From positions 1 to 22,611 of the forward strand of contig CAUABY010000007.1 of assembly GCA_958427375.1 (NCBI GenBank): a stretch of DNA of 22,611 bases, given 5' to 3'. The notes under the pieces are model-generated. The model saw only the letters and a program-made list of their open reading frames with translations, searched no databases and had not been told where the DNA came from. The position numbers and the translations under genes are program-made. Below are positions 7,228-12,961 of the stretch, in pieces; positions within the stretch are counted from its first letter, which is position 1, and each line of letters begins with the position of its first letter. The DNA is from an uncultured Eubacteriales bacterium (GTDB lineage: Bacteria > Bacillota > Clostridia > Oscillospirales > Oscillospiraceae).

Positions 7228-7755
7228 ATGCTGTGCATGGGCGACTGCGCCATCAACATCTCCTATGAGGACAAGCTCGACGCTGACGGCAATGTGAAAC
7301 TCAGCGCCGCCGCTCAGCTCGCCGAAACCGCTGTTGAGACCGCCAAGACCGCAAAGGTATTCGGCATCGACCCGAAGGTCGCTATGCTGTCCTACTCCAC
7401 CAAGGGCTCCGGCAAGGGCGTGAACGTTGACCTCGTGCGCAACGCCACCGAGATTGCCAAGGAGATGGCTCCTGAGTTCGACATTGACGGCGAGATGCAG
7501 TTCGACGCGGCAGTCTCCCCCGTTGTCGGCCAGCTCAAGTTCCCCGGCAGCAAGGTTGCGGGCTATGCCAACACCTTCATCTTCCCCGAGATCCAGTCCG
7601 GCAACATCGGCTACAAGATCGCTCAGCGCCTGGGCGGCTTCGCGGCCTATGGCCCGATTCTTCAGGGTCTGAACGCCCCCATCAACGACCTCAGCCGCGG
7701 CTGCGACGCGGAGGAAGTTTACCAGATGTCCATTATCACCGCCGCTCTGGCGTAA
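7228..7755 (+). CDS. pta: Phosphate acetyltransferase, C-terminal portion (175 aa)
   Basis: An ATG follows the internal TAG directly (TAGATG), so ribosomes could in principle terminate and restart, producing a second polypeptide of 175 residues. I see no good ribosome site in the 15 nt before this ATG, and the Met is probably just an internal residue of Pta (MLCMGDCAINI). The segment holds the conserved C-terminal catalytic half and ends at ITAALA with TAA. Confidence 0.65.
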   Translation: MLCMGDCAINISYEDKLDADGNVKLSAAAQLAETAVETAKTAKVFGIDPKVAMLSYSTKGSGKGVNVDLVRNATEIAKEMAPEFDIDGEMQFDAAVSPVVGQLKFPGSKVAGYANTFIFPEIQSGNIGYKIAQRLGGFAAYGPILQGLNAPINDLSRGCDAEEVYQMSIITAALA

Positions 7756-7772
7756 AATTCGCACATACAAGC

Positions 7773-7809
7773 TTAATCTCGCCTGCGGCTTGGCTGCGGG
7801 CGAGATTAA
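7773..7809 (+). terminator. Hairpin downstream of pta
   Basis: A perfect 11-bp stem, TTAATCTCGCC (7773-7783) with its complement at 7799-7809, and a 15-nt loop, begins 17 nt after the pta stop. There is no T tract, so it may protect the mRNA 3' end or act with the next hairpin. Confidence 0.55.
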
Positions 7810-7818
7810 TAATACAGT

Positions 7819-7854
7819 GACCAGTCGCAGCAGCTTGCCCTGCTGTGGCTGGTC
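7819..7854 (+). terminator. Second hairpin with T-rich tail after pta
   Basis: Nested stems GACCAG/CTGGTC (7819-7824, 7849-7854) and CAGCAG/CTGCTG (7828-7833, 7840-7845) are followed by the T-rich stretch TTGTGTTCTCTTCTGTTT. It is a plausible terminator for pta. Confidence 0.55.
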
Positions 7855-7883
7855 TTGTGTTCTCTTCTGTTTCATGATAATAT
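7855..7883 (+). promoter_or_regulatory. Candidate promoter with overlapping dyad, upstream of the small AT-rich gene
   Basis: TTGTGT (7855-7860), 17 nt and TAATAT (7878-7883). A perfect 7-6-7 inverted repeat, GTTTCAT-N6-ATGAAAC (7869-7888), covers the -10 region and could be an operator. Weak consensus, moderate confidence only. Confidence 0.4.
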
Positions 7884-7928
7884 GAAACCATACAAGTCAG
7901 GAAATCGGAGCTAGTGGAGGAAGATACC

Positions 7929-8267
7929 GTGAAGAAGAAAATAGGGATAGGCATTGCAGCTTTAGGAATTATTATATTGTGTATCTTGTTCAATTTATTT
8001 GTAGCAGGAGAACCGATTGATGAAGAGCAATTAGCATATAGTATCACACAAAACGGCTCAACTTTGGAGCTGCAAGTATCTGCAATAGAATCTGCGGTTG
8101 CTCTTAGAGGATGGAAATTTGAACAAGATGGGAATAACATGTTCATAAGTGCGAAAAAAGTACCTGTGTCTTTTCTATTTTCAAGCGGTCAATACCAAGC
8201 ATCCATTGATATAGACGGGATAGAAAACGTTTATTTGGGCGGTCAAATGATATGGAGCAGCAAATAA
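7929..8267 (+). CDS. Small secreted or membrane-anchored protein of unknown function, 112 aa
   Basis: A GTG at 7929 lies 8 nt after GGAGG and gives 112 residues; an upstream GTG at 7914 would overlap that ribosome site and is less likely. The product has a basic start (MKKKIG), one hydrophobic segment (about 4-23, ending FNLFVAG) and an exported domain of about 85 residues rich in beta-type sequence (ITQNGSTLELQVSAIESAVALRGWKFEQDG). No lipobox Cys follows the hydrophobic segment, so it is an uncleaved anchor or signal peptide. I do not recognise a function. The gene is markedly more AT-rich than its neighbours, with A/T-ending codons, suggesting recent horizontal acquisition. It is a single-gene unit with its own terminator. 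Confidence 0.78.
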   Translation: MKKKIGIGIAALGIIILCILFNLFVAGEPIDEEQLAYSITQNGSTLELQVSAIESAVALRGWKFEQDGNNMFISAKKVPVSFLFSSGQYQASIDIDGIENVYLGGQMIWSSK

Positions 8268-8285
8268 ATTCCGCCTCACTTGACA

Positions 8286-8328
8286 AGCTGAAAAAGCAGG
8301 AAACAAACCGTTTCCTGCTTTTTCAGCT
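8286..8328. terminator. Bidirectional terminator, 19-bp perfect stem
   Basis: Arms 8286-8304 and 8310-8328 are perfectly complementary around a 5-nt loop. The arms include an A run on one side and a T run on the other, so a GC-rich hairpin followed by TTTTT forms on either strand. It separates two convergent genes. Confidence 0.9.
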
Positions 8329-8334
8329 GTATTC

Positions 8335-9006
8335 TCATGAGTGCGAGGGGGCTTTTACAAATTCAATATCAATATCCCCGTTATTTGCGGACACGTTCAG
8401 CGTTTTCTCGCCGCCGGTCTTGTTGGGGAGATTGCTCTCGCCCTTTTTGACCTTGGAGCTAATAGCAAAATCGTCATAGCTCCCGATAAGCGTACCCTCT
8501 ATGTCTCCGTTTTTGACGTTTACGGTCAGCACCGTTCCCACATCGAGCGCGGCAAAGCTGATGTCGCCGCCGTTGGCGGTGATATTGACGCTTCCCGCAA
8601 CGGTCAAGGGGGCAAGGGATATATCCTCGTTTGTTGTCGCAAGGCCGAGGGAGTTTAGAAGCTCATCGGGGATTTGCAGGCTTATTTTGCGGCTCTCCCC
8701 CGCGGGCTTCGTGCCCACATAGTCTTTCCACTCCTTGCCGCTGGCGCTCGTCATCGTCAGCACATTGTCGGCGGAGACAGAGATAGTGTAATACTCCTTG
8801 CTGTTTTCAAAATACTGTATGTGCACCTGCCCGTCAGCAGATGGCGTGACCTCGATTTCCCTGTCGCGCACATCGAGGCTTACCGCATTTATCTGCGTGT
8901 CCGGCGTGTAGCTCTTCTCCGTGAACGGTTCGCTCTCGTCCGCGCAGCCCGTCAAAACAAGGCAGCTCATTACAAGGCAGAGTGCAAGTGCGATAATTTT
9001 TTTCAT
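8335..9006 (-). CDS. Lipoprotein with DUF4097-type putative adhesin repeat domain
   Basis: A 223-residue lipoprotein. The start at 9006 (MKKIIALALC) follows AGGAGGA at good spacing; a longer frame to 9063 lacks a ribosome site. The signal peptide ends in the lipobox LTGC with Cys21 as lipid-attachment site. The mature part shows the regular short strands of DUF4097-like beta-helix proteins (INAVSLDVRDREIEV, NITANGGDISFAALDVG, LTVNVKNGDIEGTLIG, LNVSANNGDIDIEF), with repeated NGDI turns. This fold is found in cell-surface proteins of Firmicutes; the adhesin label is not tested. It diverges from a merR gene through a MerR-type promoter, so it is the likely regulatory target. Confidence 0.9.
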   Translation of the reverse strand: MKKIIALALCLVMSCLVLTGCADESEPFTEKSYTPDTQINAVSLDVRDREIEVTPSADGQVHIQYFENSKEYYTISVSADNVLTMTSASGKEWKDYVGTKPAGESRKISLQIPDELLNSLGLATTNEDISLAPLTVAGSVNITANGGDISFAALDVGTVLTVNVKNGDIEGTLIGSYDDFAISSKVKKGESNLPNKTGGEKTLNVSANNGDIDIEFVKAPSHS

Positions 9007-9052
9007 TTTCTTTCCTCCTGAATAATTCTCTTCAACAGCACAGCGGTATTTA

Positions 9053-9081
9053 TTGCTTTTCACAATTTCCTATGCTAAAAT
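9053..9081 (+). promoter_or_regulatory. Candidate promoter of merR
   Basis: TTGCTT (9053-9058), 17 nt and TAAAAT (9076-9081) precede the merR start by about 40 nt. The MerR dyad would fall just after the start of transcription, which would allow autorepression. Confidence 0.4.
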
Positions 9082-9083
9082 GG

Positions 9084-9114
9084 ATTATAAATCTTTGTGT
9101 TACACAAAAGTCAA
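9084..9114 (-). promoter_or_regulatory. MerR-type promoter of the lipoprotein gene, 19-bp spacer
   Basis: On the - strand TTGACT (9109-9114) and a perfect TATAAT (9084-9089) are separated by 19 nt instead of 17. The over-long spacer contains the dyad at 9094-9108. This is the classic architecture of promoters activated by DNA distortion by MerR-family dimers. Confidence 0.8.
9094..9108. promoter_or_regulatory. MerR operator dyad inside the promoter spacer
   Basis: TTTGTGT T ACACAAA is a perfect 7-1-7 inverted repeat lying wholly within the 19-nt spacer of the leftward promoter and 15 nt before the merR start codon. Confidence 0.78.
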
Positions 9115-9123
9115 GAGGTAAAA

Positions 9124-9912
9124 ATGAAAAGCTATTTTACGATTGGCGAGGCCGCAAAGGCCGCCCACACCACGAGCGAAACTCTGCGTCACTATGACCG
9201 CATCGGCCTTGTAAAGCCGAGCCGGACGGACGAGTGGACCAATTACCGCTATTACACCGAGCAGGACATTGTGCGGCTGAACACGGTGCGGGCTTTGCAG
9301 CTCATGGATCTGCCGCTTCGGGAGATAAAAAAGGTTCTGGAATACAACGACCTTGAAAAAATCGTGGACTTTTTGGCGCAGGCGGAGAAAAAGGCTGACG
9401 AGAAAATAGCCGCGCTGCAATATGGCAAGGCCAAAATTCAACTGGCAAAGGCAGACTATGAGCGCAAATTACAGGGTCAGCCGCAGAGGAGCGGCGTTTT
9501 TCTCCGCGAGCTCCCGGAGCGCGTTATCCTGCTCTCCGACACGCTGGAAGCGCCAACGCTTGACAATCTCTGGAACTATCTCAGCCACTTTTACGATAAG
9601 GCCACGCCCTCCATGAAAGAGCAGTTCAGCTTTGAGGATTTGGCCGGGATATACACGGAGGGCGGCGCGGCAAGGCTTTTCGCCGTCTGCCTCCGCTATG
9701 CGGATATTGAGGGCTTAAAGGTATTGCCCGGTGGAAAGTATCTGTGCGCCGGCTGCACCGAGGAGAGCCGAGAGCAGGTTTTGGATGAGCTTATGCGCAC
9801 GGCCCGGGCAGAATACGGCGCTGAGCCGGAATTTTCGGTGCAGCTTATCATCGTGTCGGGCATTTTGCAGTGGAACTACGAGGTTCAGATTTATGTTGAT
9901 AAGCAGGGGTGA
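9124..9912 (+). CDS. MerR-family regulator with BmrR/GyrI-like effector domain
   Basis: A 262-residue MerR protein starting at ATG 9124 behind AAGAGG. The winged helix-turn-helix is at about 1-70 (YFTIGEAAKAAHTTSETLRHYDRIGLVKP, then NYRYYTEQDIVRLNTVRAL), a linking coiled coil at about 75-118, and an effector-binding domain at 125-262 of the kind seen in multidrug sensors such as BmrR, ending YEVQIYV. Members of this type bind hydrophobic or cationic drugs and twist a 19-bp-spacer promoter into an active form. Such a promoter lies immediately upstream, reading into the divergent lipoprotein gene. The gene's stop overlaps a GTG of tadA, so tadA is probably cotranscribed. The ligand is unknown. 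Confidence 0.93.
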   Translation: MKSYFTIGEAAKAAHTTSETLRHYDRIGLVKPSRTDEWTNYRYYTEQDIVRLNTVRALQLMDLPLREIKKVLEYNDLEKIVDFLAQAEKKADEKIAALQYGKAKIQLAKADYERKLQGQPQRSGVFLRELPERVILLSDTLEAPTLDNLWNYLSHFYDKATPSMKEQFSFEDLAGIYTEGGAARLFAVCLRYADIEGLKVLPGGKYLCAGCTEESREQVLDELMRTARAEYGAEPEFSVQLIIVSGILQWNYEVQIYVDKQG

Positions 9913-9917
9913 AGAGC

Positions 9918-10364
9918 ATGGAGCGTGAAGAGTATATGTCGGAGGCGCTGGCTTTGGCGCGGGAGGCGGCCGAGGCAGGCGAGGTACCGGTGGGCTGCAT
10001 CATAAGCGACAGCACAGGGCGCGTAATAGGGTGCGGGCGCAACCGGCGCGAGGAGAACTCTGACGCGACAGCACATGCCGAAATTGAGGCCATACGCATG
10101 GCCTGTGCCGCGCGCGGCGATTGGCGGCTTGACGGCTGCACGATGTATGTCACGCTTGAGCCCTGCCCAATGTGTACCGGCGCTATAATTCTCTCGCGCA
10201 TACCCATGCTCGTATTCGGCGCGCGTGAGGAGCTGACCGGCTCCTGCGGCAGTGTCATCGACCTCTTTTCCGAGCGCTATGGCCACTCCCCCGCCGTATT
10301 TCCCGGCGTCTGCGCCGAGGAGAGCGCCGCGCTTCTGCGTGAGTTTTTCCGCGGCCGGCGCTGA
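9918..10364 (+). CDS. tadA: tRNA-specific adenosine deaminase (A34 to inosine)
   Basis: A 148-residue TadA-type deaminase that converts adenosine 34 of tRNA-Arg(ACG) to inosine for wobble decoding. The zinc and catalytic residues are present: H53-A-E55 (TAHAEIEAIR) and PCPMC with C83 and C86, with VPVGCII upstream in the usual place. I chose ATG 9918, 8 nt after AGGGG; a GTG at 9909 overlapping the merR stop is possible but has a poorer ribosome site. A housekeeping gene here follows a drug-sensing regulator, which is probably read-through organisation rather than function. Confidence 0.96.
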   Translation: MEREEYMSEALALAREAAEAGEVPVGCIISDSTGRVIGCGRNRREENSDATAHAEIEAIRMACAARGDWRLDGCTMYVTLEPCPMCTGAIILSRIPMLVFGAREELTGSCGSVIDLFSERYGHSPAVFPGVCAEESAALLREFFRGRR

Positions 10365-10467
10365 GGCAATTTTAATATTTTACATTTAATTCACGAGCTG
10401 TTATTATAATGTGGTATTATTATATGGATATGATTATATTTTTTGATTGCGAAAGGCGAACAAGCCT

Positions 10468-12018
10468 ATGAACATATGTCCCAACTGCGCCGCGCGCCTG
10501 CCATACGGTGCCGAGCGCTGTCCAAACTGCGGCACCCCGCTGTGGGTAAATGAGCCCTCAGTGACGACGGTCAATGTAACGCTCACGCCGCAGGAGGCGA
10601 AGAAAGGCTGTTTCAAAAAACTGAGCTATCCCGGTGCGCCCCAGCCGCTGAATGTGGAGCTGCCCGGTGCCACGCATGACGGGATGGAGCTTTTTGTTGA
10701 CAACGTGCCGTTTTACGAAAATTACGGCGATATAAATTACCACACGCTGAGGCTGGTGCTGCACGTGACGAAGCCCCGCCGCCGCTACGCGGCCGCCGCC
10801 GTGCTCGCCTTTACCGCGGCCGCCGCTATGCTCGTCATGGTGGTGTTCATCGGCCGCGAATTTAAGCGCGGCACTGTCAGCACCGACAACGACCACGCCG
10901 CCATACTCAGCGAGCAGAGCAATTCCTCCGGCGAGGTAATAGCGCCCGCCGCCGAGCCGGAGCCGACGGTTTACATCAGCGACATAAAGCGCGAGGCGAT
11001 GGAGCTTATCCCGCATTTTGAGCTGAGATACTATCTAAACCAGCTGGACGACCGGCTTTTAGAGAACTTCTGCACGATGTACAAAGCGGTGAGTAATTTT
11101 GAGACGAGCTGTGCCTTTCCTCAGCCTCTGACGAAAGATGAGCTTTCCAATCTCACGCTGCTATTGTCCTATGAGTGCCCGGAGCTGCTGCAATTTTCCG
11201 CCGCGACTGAGATTACCTTCTACAGTGATTCCGGCGGCAACGTCGTCTCGGTTCAGCTGCCGGTGGAGATGACGCGCGAGGAGTACGATGCGCAGTACCG
11301 CGTCTGCTCCGGTGTGGCCGCGACCATCGCGCAGAAGGCCGCGTCGCTGACGAGCGAGTATGAAAAAGAGATGTGCGCCTATGAGTACATCAGCAGCAAC
11401 TGTTTTTACAACTATGATGCGCCCAACGCCGCCTCGGCATACGGCGCGCTCGGCGAGCGTGAGGCCAAGTGCGATGGTATCAGCCTTGCCATGAAGTGGC
11501 TGTGCGAGGAGATGGGCATACCCTGCATGGTGATTGCGGGCAACAACGCAAATAACCCCATCGGCCACGCGTGGAACATCGTGTGCATTGACGGCACCTA
11601 CTATGACCTCGATGTGACGAATGACGTTAACTCTGACGACCGCGACTATGACTATTATGGCGCTTTCAACGTGTCAAAACACTGGATACGCGACAAGTAC
11701 GACCAGAACATGTCTTTCTCCGGCTTTATCATTGTGCCCGGCAGCGAAAGCATGAATCTCAGCTACCACGCCCTGCACGGTTCCTTTGTCACCGCGGGCG
11801 AGGTCTATGAGGACAAGCTTTTCAGTCAGCTCAACTCCCTTGAAAACGGCGGCGCAGCCTATCTCCAGTTTGAAAGCTGGGATGACTACACGCAGTTTAT
11901 CAGCAGTGTGAGCGGCATAATGAGCAATTGGAGCGGCGTCTCCAAGGGCAGCTTCAACTACTCTCTCTCGCATCTGGACGAGTTTCAGGTGTGCCGCATA
12001 ACGGTGAGTTATTTCTGA
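10468..12018 (+). CDS. Zinc-ribbon / DnaJ-C-like / membrane / transglutaminase-like protein, 516 aa
   Basis: An unusual modular protein. Residues 4-21 form a double-CxxC zinc ribbon (CPNC and CPNC). Residues about 33-101 resemble the substrate-binding beta domain of DnaJ (TVNVTLTPQEAKKGC, then VELPGATHDGMELFV and a final LRLVLHV). A membrane helix at about 107-128 follows three Arg residues, which predicts the N-terminus inside the cell. The outer part carries a transglutaminase-like core: AKCDGIS with C335, GHAWN with H367 and YYDLDVTN with D382, the Cys-His-Asp triad, so a peptidase or amide-acting enzyme at the cell surface is plausible. The ATG at 10468 has a mediocre site (GAAAGG, 11 nt); an in-frame TTG at 10447 is an alternative. 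The upstream 10365-10467 is AT-rich with several TATAAT-like words but no promoter I can fix. Confidence 0.85.
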   Translation: MNICPNCAARLPYGAERCPNCGTPLWVNEPSVTTVNVTLTPQEAKKGCFKKLSYPGAPQPLNVELPGATHDGMELFVDNVPFYENYGDINYHTLRLVLHVTKPRRRYAAAAVLAFTAAAAMLVMVVFIGREFKRGTVSTDNDHAAILSEQSNSSGEVIAPAAEPEPTVYISDIKREAMELIPHFELRYYLNQLDDRLLENFCTMYKAVSNFETSCAFPQPLTKDELSNLTLLLSYECPELLQFSAATEITFYSDSGGNVVSVQLPVEMTREEYDAQYRVCSGVAATIAQKAASLTSEYEKEMCAYEYISSNCFYNYDAPNAASAYGALGEREAKCDGISLAMKWLCEEMGIPCMVIAGNNANNPIGHAWNIVCIDGTYYDLDVTNDVNSDDRDYDYYGAFNVSKHWIRDKYDQNMSFSGFIIVPGSESMNLSYHALHGSFVTAGEVYEDKLFSQLNSLENGGAAYLQFESWDDYTQFISSVSGIMSNWSGVSKGSFNYSLSHLDEFQVCRITVSYF

Positions 12019-12065
12019 TGTGAAGCATCTGAGGCGGTCTGAATATTTCATAAAAATTCATTTTG

Positions 12066-12079
12066 TATATTTCTAATAG
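12066..12079 (+). repeat. 14-nt motif TATATTTCTAATAG, copy 1 (upstream of XRE gene)
   Basis: An exact copy in reverse orientation lies at 12605-12618 upstream of the next gene. Here it is embedded in a perfect 7-1-7 dyad, ATTTCTA A TAGAAAT (12069-12083). A shared regulator site is likely; nothing else is visible in 12019-12133. Confidence 0.6.
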
Positions 12080-12133
12080 AAATACATCTTTCAATCAGTG
12101 GATTTAATCAGGCCGTTCCGTTGGGTATACTTA

Positions 12134-12159
12134 CTAACAGTTATACTGCTATCTGTTAG
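12134..12159. promoter_or_regulatory. Dyad CTAACAG-N12-CTGTTAG over the XRE gene leader
   Basis: Perfect 7-bp arms (12134-12140 and 12153-12159) end inside the AGGAGG ribosome site. It may be an operator or an mRNA hairpin limiting translation of the regulator gene. Confidence 0.5.
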
Positions 12160-12169
12160 GAGGATGCTT

Positions 12170-12499
12170 GTGGACGCTCAAAAAGTTGGCAGACGGATTC
12201 AAGATGTGCGAAAGGCACGCGGGCTCACACAGGCGGAGCTTGCGCAGATGGTTGACTTGTCTACAAAATATATCAGCAATGTTGAATGCGGCTTTAAAAC
12301 GCCCAAACTCAACACCTTCGTTTCCATTGCAAACGCGCTTCAATGTGACGCTAATCTGCTTCTTTCCGATGTGCTCGATGTCACCACCGGGCAGGAAAGC
12401 GGCCACATATCCAAGGCTCTTCTGTCGCTCCCCGGCGAAGAACAGCGCCGCATACTTCACATCTTGGAAGTTTTGATTGAAGAAGCCCGCATGAAATAA
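12170..12499 (+). CDS. XRE-family helix-turn-helix regulator, 109 aa
   Basis: A Cro/CI-type protein with the DNA-binding domain at about 5-65: VGRRIQDVRKARGLTQAELAQMVDLSTKYISNVECG, then LNTFVSIANALQCDANLLLSDV. The C-terminal 40 residues include LPGEEQRRILHILEVLIEEA, a helix often seen at the end of such regulators and probably used for dimerisation. The GTG at 12170 is 6 nt after AGGAGG and is preferred; the ATG at 12164 directly abuts that site. It is a single-gene unit between an upstream dyad and a strong terminator. Its targets are unknown; the shared 14-nt motif suggests it controls itself and the small gene at 12657. Confidence 0.9.
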   Translation: MDAQKVGRRIQDVRKARGLTQAELAQMVDLSTKYISNVECGFKTPKLNTFVSIANALQCDANLLLSDVLDVTTGQESGHISKALLSLPGEEQRRILHILEVLIEEARMK

Positions 12500-12501
12500 C
12501 A

Positions 12502-12547
12502 AAAAATTCTCCCTATGTAACGGTTAACGTGCATAGGGAGAATTTTT
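12502..12547. terminator. Bidirectional terminator after the XRE gene
   Basis: Perfect 16-bp arms (12502-12517, 12532-12547) around a 14-nt loop, with an A run at one end and a T run at the other. Confidence 0.9.
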
Positions 12548-12604
12548 GCTTTAGGCGACGGTTTTCGGCATATTTCAGCACTGCTCTTGAATATAATAAT
12601 CCTG

Positions 12605-12618
12605 CTATTAGAAATATA
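12605..12618 (-). repeat. 14-nt motif TATATTTCTAATAG, copy 2 (reverse orientation)
   Basis: The exact reverse complement of the copy at 12066-12079, about 40 nt upstream of the small gene at 12657. It overlaps a perfect 14-nt palindrome, GAAATATATATTTC (12611-12624), and is followed by a TATAAT at 12636-12641 without a clear -35 box, which would fit an activated promoter. Confidence 0.55.
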
Positions 12619-12656
12619 TATTTCCATAAGAGAGATATAATAATGGAGGCAGAACG

Positions 12657-12902
12657 ATGTATACAGAAAAAGAACTGAAAACTGCATCTGACATAATCAG
12701 ACGCATTGCCCGCGAGCATAATATACCCGAAAAGCGGGTGCGTGCGGATATAAAAGAGGCCATGAAAGCAGGAATAAAAAATCCATGCCCAGCGGTTCAA
12801 GCACGATTGGCAGACTTTCACTATTCTGGCACAGAACCCGGCATAGAAGAATTTATTCTATGGGCAGCTGCAATCACGGTCAAGCGCATGAGAGATTTGT
12901 GA
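12657..12902 (+). CDS. Small stand-alone Spo0A C-terminal-like protein, 81 aa
   Basis: Starts at ATG 12657, 7 nt after GGAGG. The segment DIIRRIAREHNIPEKRVRAD followed by IKEAMKAG (about 11-38) resembles the helix-turn-helix of the Spo0A effector domain (DIAKKFNTTASRVERAIRHA in B. subtilis, from memory), and EPGIEEFILWAAAI (about 59-72) matches the following KPTNSEFIAMVAD helix. The receiver domain and the first helices of the effector domain are absent, so it is a minimal DNA-binding unit or a competitor of Spo0A. It could also be a diverged HTH of other origin. It sits between two strong terminators as an independent unit. Confidence 0.72.
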   Translation: MYTEKELKTASDIIRRIAREHNIPEKRVRADIKEAMKAGIKNPCPAVQARLADFHYSGTEPGIEEFILWAAAITVKRMRDL

Positions 12903-12918
12903 CAGCAAAACGCAAAAA

Positions 12919-12957
12919 TACCGCAGACCTAATTTACAAGGTCTGCGGTATTTTTTT
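12919..12957. terminator. Bidirectional terminator between the Spo0A-like gene and argS
   Basis: A perfect 12-bp stem (12919-12930 with 12939-12950), extended by A/T pairs, is flanked by AAAAA on the left and TTTTTTT on the right. It serves both convergent units. Confidence 0.92.
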
Positions 12958-12961
12958 CCTC

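Larger units (their letters stand above)
6757..7755 (+). pseudogene. pta: Phosphate acetyltransferase gene interrupted by one in-frame TAG codon
   Basis: Across 333 codons the frame encodes a complete phosphate acetyltransferase (acetyl-CoA + phosphate to acetyl phosphate + CoA; acetate/ATP pathway), the normal size for the short Pta class. Start ATG 6757 follows GGAGG by 7 nt. Landmarks include KIVYTEGHDARILESAARL near the N-terminus, GGATYSTADTVRPALQ near 128-143, SSCFIIVRGD just before the stop, then MGDCAINI and the C-terminal half through YKIAQRLGGFAAYGPILQGLN. Codon 157 (7225-7227) is TAG; the frame does not shift and both sides look fully conserved. One base change from GAG, CAG or AAG would explain it. 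It may be a sequencing error, a fresh nonsense mutation, a naturally split enzyme or read-through. No ackA is in the window. Confidence 0.85.

Noticed and set aside
6739..7875. 378-codon open frame on the - strand opposite pta
   Set aside because: Antisense shadow of pta. Its being open says nothing about the TAG on the coding strand.
10365..10467. SRP RNA gene after tadA, as in some Firmicutes
   Set aside because: The interval is only about 100 nt, AT-rich, and lacks the conserved GC-rich SRP Alu/S-domain sequence.
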